A stretch of DNA of 64,000 bases, taken from Streptomyces omiyaensis. GTDB lineage: Bacteria; Actinomycetota; Actinomycetes; Streptomycetales; Streptomycetaceae. The notes beneath the pieces are model-generated. The model did not search any database. It saw only the letters and a program-made list of their open reading frames with translations, and had not been told where the DNA came from. The first letter of the stretch is position 1. The number at the start of each line of letters is the position of its first letter. The stretch covers positions 62,001-126,000 of the forward strand of contig NZ_BMVV01000022.1 in assembly GCF_014650895.1 (NCBI RefSeq). The letters are read 5' to 3'. A program made the position numbers and the translations under genes. This document shows, piece by piece, positions 58,107-64,000 of this stretch.

Positions 58107-58937
58107 GGAGACCATCCTCGACGATCGGTCGGAACCTTGTGGAGGACTTCGCACCGTGCAGCAGGTACGGCGGTCTCCGCCGTCTCCACCACCGACCCTC
58201 GCTGGACTCGGGAAGCCCACCACCTCTTTAGGAGAGCGGGAGGGTGGGGCCGCATCTGACCTGCGCGGATGCTGTGGGGTTGATCGACAGCCCAGAGCCC
58301 GTCAACGCCCCTCGTTCCCCGTGGCTCCCCGCACGATCTGGCACGGATGTGGCACGGTCCTCGCCGGCGCCTGTCAGTGCCTCGGGATAGCGTCCACCTG
58401 CGCGCGGTCGGCTTCCGAGGTGTCCAGCTCTGTAGTGCAGCTGCATCCCTAGTTCTGTCCGGGGGCGGCCCGGTGCAAGCCCGGGACCCAACCGACGGCC
58501 AGGCTCCGCCGATGGCCAAGAGTGCCCTGCCAGCACCGGCCGCGCGCGAACGTTCCTAGTCTGTCTGCACGTGGCAACGGCTTCGGGGCGTGCGAGTCTT
58601 CGCCGTCTAACCAGGTCAGCGCACTGCGCGTGGCATGCCGGGCCTCATCAGTCCACGAGTGGGCCACTTTCGTGGAAGCGCGACCAGCGATCACCGCTGC
58701 GCTCGCGAAGGTCGGAAGTCGCTGGAACGCGCCTGCCCTAAGGCCAGTTGTGCCAAACTCAAAGGGCTTGGAGAGGGGCGAGGTTGATAGGGCGAGCGCC
58801 GGAACTGCAACACCAGGCCAGACCTGGCCGGATTCTTCCGGTGTTCGGACATACCGACTGTGCGGTACCAGTGTCGGACGTCAACCACCTGCACTAGATG
58901 GACCTTTGCTGATCTTCACGGACTTCCAGGGGGAGAC
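58107..58937. other. 831-base stretch of the element without a convincing gene
   Basis: Open frames occur on both strands but with codon use that fits no single one, and none has a good ribosome site or recognisable product. GC content is lower than in the chromosome to the left. TTTAGGAG at about 58227 repeats a word of the tRNA fragment. The right end contains the promoter of the small membrane protein gene. It may include an attachment-site arm or decayed genes. Confidence 0.45.
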
Positions 58938-59219
58938 ATGTACGAGATCATCGCTGCCTTCATCGGCGGAGCATTCGCGCTTGGCGCTGCCGTCATCACC
59001 GTGCGGTGGACACGCTCACGCTCCAACAGTGATGGTCTTCCCGACCAGCTACCCCCTGCCGATGCCACCCACTCAGGTGGTACGGCAGGCAACGATTCTC
59101 ATCCCATCAGCCACGCAGGGGCAGATGGCGTCACCATCAACGCTCAAAACCCTGGGCAAGTCATCGGGACGAACCACGGCACCGTATCGCAGACCAACTA
59201 CCGTAACGGTAAGCGGTGA
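58938..59219 (+). CDS. small single-pass membrane protein with C-terminal N-x-G-x-V-x-x-T repeats
   Basis: A 93-residue protein. One transmembrane helix (about 3-23) is followed by a polar linker and two adjacent octads: N71-P-G-Q-V-I-G-T78 and N79-H-G-T-V-S-Q-T86. The motif recurs in the neighbour at 59694. Short N/G/Q/T/V repeats of this kind resemble amyloid-type signalling motifs of bacteria; this is a hypothesis. GGGGGAG is 2 bases before the ATG. Its stop overlaps the next start (GTGA). Confidence 0.62.
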   Translation: MYEIIAAFIGGAFALGAAVITVRWTRSRSNSDGLPDQLPPADATHSGGTAGNDSHPISHAGADGVTINAQNPGQVIGTNHGTVSQTNYRNGKR

Positions 59220-59716
59220 AACTCCCAACAATTGGCGCCGCAGCGTTACTTGGCCTTGCTCAAGCTATTCTCGGCGTCACTCTCGCTGTACTCGTGGCCC
59301 TGTTCAGCGTCGATCTGATTAGTAAACAGTTTCCGGAGGCGATACCGACTGTCGGCCAATTTCTCGGCGACTTGCTGGAGCTGTCATCAGATAGATATGT
59401 CGCTTCATTTGTTCGGGATCGAGTTCTGGTCTTCGTCGTCATTGGTATCGCCTTCGTCCTCTGGGTCACGCACAAGTGGCCCACGCTGGTCAAGACCATC
59501 GGGCAGGCGCTCAACCCGTTCGCCCGCGTCGGCGTGGCCGCTGTCTCAGCCGCCGCCGCCGTCTTGGTCGCGCTCATTTTGGCCGGCCCGCTCGGTCAGT
59601 CCAGAACGAAAGGTGAGTGTGTCTCGTCCTTTGAGCTGCGCGTGGACCGTACGCCCTCGCTAGTGAGCAACACCGCATGCGGGGAGGGGGAAGATGGCGG
59701 AACTCCCCGCAATTGA
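59216..59716 (+). CDS. three-helix membrane protein with a TTA codon, unknown function
   Basis: A 166-residue protein with hydrophobic helices at about 8-31, 70-85 and 105-125, and a C-terminal tail holding two Cys (135 and 155). Its GTG overlaps the previous stop, and the next gene starts 23 bases before its end, so the three genes form one tightly coupled operon. Codon 11 is TTA, a rare leucine codon in Streptomyces read by the bldA tRNA, which suggests developmental control. Lower GC than the chromosome supports transfer. No family recognised. Confidence 0.62.
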   Translation: MKLPTIGAAALLGLAQAILGVTLAVLVALFSVDLISKQFPEAIPTVGQFLGDLLELSSDRYVASFVRDRVLVFVVIGIAFVLWVTHKWPTLVKTIGQALNPFARVGVAAVSAAAAVLVALILAGPLGQSRTKGECVSSFELRVDRTPSLVSNTACGEGEDGGTPRN

Positions 59717-60062
59717 CCAATACATTCAAACTAACAACGGTCGCGTCTATCAGACGATCATCAACAATGAGGGAATTGACGAGGGGACCAAGCGGCAGCT
59801 GAGGCGTCTGGCCGTCTCCGCGCCCGAGATGTTGTCGAAGCTGGATGCGATGCTGGAGAAAACGGGCGACTCAAAGGCGGCGGCAGCGCTGATCCGGGAT
59901 GCGGGCAACATCCTGTCCAGTAAGGAGGAGTCATCGACCCTCTTCACGGATGCAGGTGATGATCCCATGTTTCCAGGCAAGGGCGAGCGTGAGCTTCGTA
60001 AGGCCATCGCTGCTCCGTTTCTAGTGATCATCGTGGCCGTCGCCCTGATCCTCTGGCTCTGA
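59694..60062 (+). CDS. tail-anchored protein with N-terminal N-x-G-x-V-x-x-T motif
   Basis: A 122-residue protein. Residues 11-25 (I-Q-T-N-N-G-R-V-Y-Q-T-I-I-N-N) carry the same motif as the first gene of the operon. A helical middle follows (about 28-75, R-R-L-A-V-S-A-P-E-M-L-S-K-L-D-A-M-L). A C-terminal transmembrane anchor at 105-122 ends the protein with only one polar-free residue beyond. Motif at one end and membrane anchor at the other mirror the layout of the first protein. An effector role is conjecture. Confidence 0.62.
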   Translation: MAELPAIDQYIQTNNGRVYQTIINNEGIDEGTKRQLRRLAVSAPEMLSKLDAMLEKTGDSKAAAALIRDAGNILSSKEESSTLFTDAGDDPMFPGKGERELRKAIAAPFLVIIVAVALILWL

Positions 60063-60243
60063 CCTCTCGCGCTTGATGGCGAATGGCGGTTCTGCGGGGT
60101 GCGGCGGTAGCTATCCCCTCATGAGGGTTCGCCTCTTCCGCTGCGGCGTGGTCAGCCAGCCAGGCTCCGGACACCTGGTCTCGTGCACCTCGCCTGCGGA
60201 TCGGACCGGCAAGAGACAACGGGCCCCAGCCACAGTCTGCCCC
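60063..60243. other. intergenic stretch of the element, no gene supported
   Basis: Overlapping frames occur on both strands through to 60640, but they run through the large palindrome and lack ribosome sites. I see no product. Confidence 0.45.
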
Positions 60244-60393
60244 GCTCCCATCCCGTCTGCCGTCGACCCACACACCGTGGAGCAGGCGCGGTGCCGGGCG
60301 TCCAGGTGGAGCGCGCCACTGTACGAACGACCTGGACGCCCGGTGCCGTGTCTGCTCGGCTCTGCCTGGGTCGACGGCAGATGGGATGGGAGC
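60244..60393. repeat. 150-bp imperfect palindrome
   Basis: The left arm (60244-60308, beginning GCTCCCATCCCGTCTGCCGT) is mirrored by the right arm (60331-60393, whose complement begins GCTCCCATCCCATCTGCCGT). I estimate about 80% identity over 65 bases with the best blocks at the outer 27 and the inner 18 bases. The loop is about 22 bases. It is a candidate replication or transfer origin, or a mobile inverted-repeat element. Confidence 0.7.
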
Positions 60394-60641
60394 CCCCACC
60401 GACACAACCCACCGGCCGGCACCCGCCCACGGACCCCCTCCATCCCGGAGCCTGAGCGCCCCCGCCGGAGGCATCGTCCTGAGCCGCGCCCGTGTACAGG
60501 ATCGGCCGCATCGTGGTTCGTCACCCATCAACCCGAGCTGTCAGGCGTGCGGCCGGCGGTCGGGCTGGAGCGGGGCGGAGACAGGAGCGCAGGCCCGGGC
60601 GACGGGCCGCGCGCGCCGCGCCGTGCGCGGCGGGTGCCTTG

Positions 60642-60675
60642 ATGAGGTAGAGAAATCTATGAGGTAGAGAAATCT
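60642..60675. repeat. two exact 17-bp tandem repeats
   Basis: ATGAGGTAGAGAAATCT occurs twice with no spacer (60642-60658, 60659-60675) between the palindrome and the YdcF gene. It is A/T-rich relative to its surroundings and could be an iteron or regulator site. Confidence 0.7.
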
Positions 60676-60701
60676 GTAACAGCTGCCCCGGGGCGGGTCC
60701 T

Positions 60702-61382
60702 TCAGGTGGTGGGCTCCTGGGGCTTGCCTTCGTCGTCTCGGAGGAGGCGGCTTGTGTAGCCGTTCTGGGACAGGCGGGCGTACGCGTCGCGCACGGCGGT
60801 GGGGGTCTGCTGGCTGATCATGAATCCCTGCTCCGGGTAGATCAGTAGTCGTTGCTGGGCTCCGACGAGCATGTCGATGACCAGGCGGGCGTCCCCGATG
60901 GAGTCCATGTAGTCCCGGAGTGTCATAGGGCTTGATGCGCTGATGATCTCGACCTCCGGCCACAGCTTGCGCGCCGTGGCGTAGGCCCGTCGCTCCTCGT
61001 AGGGCTTGCTGACCAGGAGGATGGAGGAGACGTCGATGCCGGCCTCGGTGAGGAGCTCTCGGGAGAAGAGGATGTTCTCGCCTGTGTTCCGGGCTCGCGG
61101 CTCGACCATCACCGCCGAGACGGGGACGCCCAGTTCGATTGCTCGCTCCTGGTAGTGCAGGGCTTCGCCGCGGGGCATCCGTTCGCGCGTCGTTGGACTG
61201 GTCGCTCCGGTGAAGACGAGAAGGGGGGCCATGCCGCGCCGGTACAGATCGGCGGTGGCGTCGGCCACGCCCAGGTCGTGACTGCCGAGTCCGATAGCGA
61301 CCGAGCAGGGCCGGGGTGTGTGGTGCATCTGCTGGTAGTCCCAGAGGAGTTCCGTGTCGGCCCAGTCCTGCGCGGAGATCAC
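60702..61382 (-). CDS. YdcF family (DUF218) protein
   Basis: A 226-residue protein with the DUF218/ElyC-SanA fold: A-I-G-L-G-S-H-D-L-G at the first strand, L-L-V-F-T-G-A-T-S-P-T-T-R-E, E-P-R-A-R-N-T-G-E-N-I-L-F-S (the conserved S/A-x-x-T-x-E-N motif) and I-L-L-V-S-K-P-Y-E-E-R-R-A. The biochemical role of the family is unclear. No transmembrane helix is seen. The GTG overlaps the GntR stop (GTGA), a combination I recall from other Streptomyces integrative elements. Confidence 0.85.
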   Translation of the reverse strand: MISAQDWADTELLWDYQQMHHTPRPCSVAIGLGSHDLGVADATADLYRRGMAPLLVFTGATSPTTRERMPRGEALHYQERAIELGVPVSAVMVEPRARNTGENILFSRELLTEAGIDVSSILLVSKPYEERRAYATARKLWPEVEIISASSPMTLRDYMDSIGDARLVIDMLVGAQQRLLIYPEQGFMISQQTPTAVRDAYARLSQNGYTSRLLRDDEGKPQEPTT

Positions 61383-62173
61383 TGCGTCTCGTCCCTGTCC
61401 GCTGCCGAGTCCGGCACCTTGAAGTCGTACTCCCAGGCGAAGCGGGAGGCGGCGTGGATGCCGATGGCGAACTCCACCACCGTGCCGGCGGCCGTGTACG
61501 TCGTCCTGTGGAGCTCCACGACGGGCTCGCCGGGCGGAAGCTGGAGGAGTTTCACCTCGTCCGCAGTGGGTGTGCGGGCGAAGAGTGATTCCTTCATGTG
61601 GTCGATCTCGTAACCGGCGTCGTACAGGACGCGGTATCCGCCGCCTCGGCCGGCCGGACCGGGGGTGGGGTCGACCAAGCGCGTGCCTTCGACGTGCTCG
61701 GGGCGGTAGTAGCTGGTCAGGGTGTGCGTCGGCTGTTCGCCTTCCTTGACCAGGCGGGCCCGCGCGTAGACCGGAGCTCCCGTTTCCAGGCCGTGGGCTG
61801 CGGCCACTGTGGCAGGAGCTTCGACAAGGCTGACGGTCTGGGTCTGCTCGTTGCGGCGGTACGTCCGGCCCGACGCGACCCGGTCCGCGATGAACGCCAC
61901 CTCGTCGCCGTCTCGCCACTTCGCCTTGTCGTAGCGCGCGATGCCGAGACGCTTGAGCGGCACCTGCTGACGTACGACGGTTCCATGGCCGCGAGTCGAG
62001 GTGACCAGGCCTTCCGCTTCGAGGGCCTTATACGCCGCGTGGACGGTGACCTTCGAACCCTTGCCCTGCTCGACCAGCTTCCTGATCTGCGGCAACTGTT
62101 GCCCGGGCTGGTATTCACCACTCCTGATCTGCTCGGCCAGCTCGTCTGCCAGCTCCCGCCACTTGGGCGCCAT
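61379..62173 (-). CDS. GntR family repressor, KorSA-like
   Basis: A 264-residue HutC-type regulator. The winged helix is at about 5-72 (W-R-E-L-A-D-E-L-A-E-Q-I-R-S-G-E-Y-Q-P-G-Q-Q-L-P ... V-T-V-H-A-A-Y-K-A-L-E-A-E-G-L-V-T-S-T-R-G-H-G-T) and the UTRA domain at about 95-255. Its position opposite the transfer genes, and three AGTCCTAGGACT-type operators in between, fit the role of KorSA/KorA repressors that silence conjugation genes until needed. Coupled to the YdcF gene. Confidence 0.87.
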   Translation of the reverse strand: MAPKWRELADELAEQIRSGEYQPGQQLPQIRKLVEQGKGSKVTVHAAYKALEAEGLVTSTRGHGTVVRQQVPLKRLGIARYDKAKWRDGDEVAFIADRVASGRTYRRNEQTQTVSLVEAPATVAAAHGLETGAPVYARARLVKEGEQPTHTLTSYYRPEHVEGTRLVDPTPGPAGRGGGYRVLYDAGYEIDHMKESLFARTPTADEVKLLQLPPGEPVVELHRTTYTAAGTVVEFAIGIHAASRFAWEYDFKVPDSAADRDETQ

Positions 62174-62204
62174 CTCGAACCCCTCTCAACGAGAACCAGT
62201 CAAA

Positions 62205-62280
62205 CACAGTCCTAGGACTGTTGACAGTCCTAGGACTGCGGGCCACTATCTACTCAGTCGCCTCGCAGTCCTAGGACAGC
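62205..62280. promoter_or_regulatory. three CAGTCCTAGGACTG operators over a consensus promoter
   Basis: ACAGTCCTAGGACTGT (62205-62220) is a perfect 16-base palindrome, CAGTCCTAGGACTG recurs at 62224-62237, and CAGTCCTAGGACA at 62265-62277. A -35 TTGACA (62220-62225) is 17 bases from a -10 CACTAT (62243-62248) pointing to the transfer genes. Two operators cover the -35, and the third is downstream of the start. Confidence 0.85.
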
Positions 62281-62328
62281 GGGGCTGGCAGTTCCCATTT
62301 GGGCTGCCCCACAACGTAGGGAGTTCTG

Positions 62329-62661
62329 ATGCCGTCCTTCAAGATCGACCTTTCTACCGCCGTCGTGTTCGTCGCGACCGCTCCCACGCCGAAGCTCGTG
62401 AGCAAGCAGACCGGTGAGCGCGCTACGGACCGGGAGACCGGTGCCGGTCTCTCGACGGTGGGCCTGCTGATCTCGGATGAGGGGGAGGGCAACCTCTACC
62501 AGGTGACGGTCCCGGAGACCGGTCTCCCGGACGGGCTCGCGCCGGGTATGCCGGTGTCGGTGATCGGGCTCAAGGCCCGGGACTGGGAGAACACGTTCAA
62601 CGGCCAGACCCGTCACGGCATCTCGTTCCGCGCCGTCGCGGTCACCCCGATGGGCGCCTGA
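62329..62661 (+). CDS. small conserved protein of integrative elements, possible OB fold
   Basis: A 110-residue beta-rich protein (I-D-L-S-T-A-V-V-F-V-A-T-A-P-T-P-K ... V-G-L-L-I-S-D-E-G-E-G-N-L-Y-Q-V-T-V-P ... G-M-P-V-S-V-I-G-L-K-A-R-D-W-E). The strand pattern with G-x-P-V-x-V-x-G-L is like a single-strand-DNA-binding OB fold. Proteins of this type precede the FtsK-like transfer gene in actinomycete elements. First gene under the KorSA-controlled promoter. Confidence 0.7.
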   Translation: MPSFKIDLSTAVVFVATAPTPKLVSKQTGERATDRETGAGLSTVGLLISDEGEGNLYQVTVPETGLPDGLAPGMPVSVIGLKARDWENTFNGQTRHGISFRAVAVTPMGA

Positions 62662-62663
62662 TC

Positions 62664-64000
62664 ATGACCGACGTCGCGACCTTATGGGAGATCGGCCTCC
62701 CGCTCGCCGGAGCCGCCGGCGGCCTCGGATACGCCAGGACCCGAGCGCCCCGGGTGTTCTGGTCGTTGATCGGCCTGCCGATCACGCGGGTGCGGTTCAC
62801 GATGACGTACCACGCGACGATGGACGTGTGCGGGCTGACGGTCCAGCCGTCTCGCCTGCGGGCGTTCATGGTCCGCAACATCGCCCGCCGCCCCGACGTC
62901 CAGCCCGTTCCGCCGAGGATCCGCCGGGTGCGGGGCACCTCGACCGGCCTGCGGGTCACCCTGCGGCTCCCGGCCGGCCTGGAGCCCGCTGACGTGATGG
63001 CGGCCTCCGAGCGGCTGCGGCACGCTTGGGGCGTCCACTCGGTCAACGTCACCGTCACCAAGCCCGGCTTCGTGGAACTGCGGATGACCGGCTACGACGT
63101 CCTGAACCGGGTGCGGATGCCGCGCCGGCGCCCCGCTGGGCTGCTGGTGGTGCCGGTCGCGCTGCGGGAGGACGGGACGGCATTCGTCCGGGACTACCTC
63201 AAGGTCCCGCACGCGCTGACCCTCGGCGCGAACCAGACCGGTAAGTCCATGTACCAGCGCAACCTCATCGCCGGACTCGCCCGGCTGCCGGTCGCCCTGG
63301 TCGGCATCGACTGCAAGCGCGGAGTCGAGCACCGCGGCTACGCGCCCCGGCTGTCCGCCCTCGCGACCACCCCGGAGGAAGCCGACGGTCTCCTGGACGC
63401 CCTGGTGGGCGAGATGGAGGACCGCTTCGACCTCCTCAGCGATCGCGGGGTCGCCGACATCTGGGCCCTGCCCGAGGAGGTCCGTCCGGCGCCGGTGGTG
63501 GTCCTGGTGGACGAGGTCGCGGAACTCTTCCTGACCGCGACGAAGAAGGACGAGGAACGCCGGGACCGGATGGTCACGCAGTTGATTCGCCTCGGCCAGC
63601 TCGCCCGCGCCGCCGGCATCTTCCTCGAAGTCTGCGGCCAGCGCTTCGGCTCCGACCTCGGCAAGGGCGCCACCGCCCTGCGCGCCCAGCTCACCGGCCG
63701 GACCGTGCACCGCGTCAACGACAAGCAGACCGCCGAGATGGGCGTCGGCGACATCGCCCCCGACGCCGTCGTCACGGTCCTGACGATCCCGCCCGACCGG
63801 CCCGGCATCGCCGTCGCCGGGGACACCTCCGGGGGCTGGTCCCGCATTCGCACCCCGATCCTCACCGCCGCCGAAGCGGCCGAGATCTGCGCCGCCCACG
63901 CCCACCTCACCCCGTACCTTCCCGCCCTCGCCGCCCACCGCCCCGTCATGCCGGTGCACGTGGAGGAGTCGGATACGGCACCCCTGGTGAAGCCGAACCC
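62664..64000 (+). CDS. FtsK/SpoIIIE-type DNA translocase, TraSA/TraB-like (3' truncated by window edge)
   Basis: 445 codons are present and open to the window end. Residues about 170-180 hold an N-terminal beta domain end, then the Walker A G-A-N-Q-T-G-K-S (L-T-L-G-A-N-Q-T-G-K-S-M) near residue 192 and Walker B V-V-V-L-V-D-E-V-A-E-L near 283. The later R-L-G-Q-L-A-R-A-A-G-I-F-L and T-G-R-T-V-H-R-V-N-D-K segments are typical of conjugative FtsK translocases that move double-stranded DNA between mycelia. The ATG is two bases after the previous stop. Codon 7 is TTA, implying bldA dependence. A membrane segment is weak at the N-terminus (8-24). Confidence 0.88.
   Translation, partial: MTDVATLWEIGLPLAGAAGGLGYARTRAPRVFWSLIGLPITRVRFTMTYHATMDVCGLTVQPSRLRAFMVRNIARRPDVQPVPPRIRRVRGTSTGLRVTLRLPAGLEPADVMAASERLRHAWGVHSVNVTVTKPGFVELRMTGYDVLNRVRMPRRRPAGLLVVPVALREDGTAFVRDYLKVPHALTLGANQTGKSMYQRNLIAGLARLPVALVGIDCKRGVEHRGYAPRLSALATTPEEADGLLDALVGEMEDRFDLLSDRGVADIWALPEEVRPAPVVVLVDEVAELFLTATKKDEERRDRMVTQLIRLGQLARAAGIFLEVCGQRFGSDLGKGATALRAQLTGRTVHRVNDKQTAEMGVGDIAPDAVVTVLTIPPDRPGIAVAGDTSGGWSRIRTPILTAAEAAEICAAHAHLTPYLPALAAHRPVMPVHVEESDTAPLVKPN

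Noticed and set aside
58522..59322. 266-codon plus-strand frame
   Set aside because: It overlaps the better supported small membrane protein gene in another frame and shows no protein-like composition.
60073..60642. Plus-strand and minus-strand open frames over the large palindrome
   Set aside because: The same region is open in several frames because of the inverted repeat; no ribosome site, no family and no consistent codon bias.

Overview
The window is high-GC actinobacterial DNA and is almost certainly a Streptomyces chromosome. The signs are G/C-rich third codon positions, many GTG starts, futalosine menaquinone genes (ubiX-like, mqnE), an afsR/afsS pair, a fused CofG/CofH FO synthase, an XRE-DUF397 pair, and many genes whose promoter places an extended -10 hexamer only 6-7 bases before the start codon (leaderless transcripts).

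Layout. 1-2.2 kb: end of a UbiX-type gene, a small basic protein, an Lrp regulator and mqnE. 2.2-4.3 kb: AraC/GyrI regulator, GNAT and DUF4229 protein. 4.2-6.1 kb: a small accessory locus in which two short genes face a tandem UTRA-only protein and a full GntR regulator. 6.2-10.7 kb: a Cys-containing leader peptide, a DAACS symporter, a TetR regulator and an acyl-CoA synthetase. 10.8-15.3 kb: a PNPOx-like oxidase, a divergent lipid-transfer thiolase/acyl-CoA dehydrogenase pair, a Ddn-like F420 protein and a TetR regulator. 15.7-20.5 kb: a VOC protein, a Ser/Thr kinase with a PQQ propeller, and membrane/secreted proteins. 20.5-24.5 kb: an enoyl-CoA hydratase-DUF35-Ltp2-like operon divergent from a FadD3-like ligase. 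25.3-29.4 kb: a small secreted peptide, afsS and afsR. 29.5-39.6 kb: amidohydrolase, a toxin-antitoxin-like pair, two LLM oxidoreductases, an SDR, N-acyl-D-amino-acid deacylase, aldehyde dehydrogenase and an APC permease. 39.7-49.2 kb: GNATs, an LLM oxidoreductase, FO synthase, a secreted tyrosine phosphatase, a degenerate ADP-ribosylglycohydrolase, and an SDR facing an unknown protein. 49.3-57.6 kb: DUF397/XRE/GPP34, DD-carboxypeptidase, a polytopic membrane protein and signal peptidase I.

From about 57.65 kb the chromosome gives way to an integrative conjugative element (AICE type). The junction is a 3' fragment of a tRNA gene (anticodon loop CTCCTAA, so tRNA-Arg(CCU)). The element carries an unknown trio of small membrane proteins, a 150-bp palindrome, 17-bp tandem repeats, a YdcF protein, a KorSA-like GntR repressor with its operators, a small OB-like protein and the start of an FtsK/TraSA translocase that runs off the window.

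The unifying signal is a 15-bp palindrome, CTGACGnnnCGTCAG, at eleven places between 12.7 and 48.3 kb. It sits in front of the thiolase, acyl-CoA dehydrogenase, ligase, amidohydrolase, LLM and SDR genes, and a degenerate copy overlaps the start codon of the TetR gene at 14664-15311. I infer a TetR-controlled regulon for breakdown of a CoA-activated, probably branched or cyclic, acid, using F420-type enzymes encoded near the FO synthase gene. The substrate cannot be read from the sequence.
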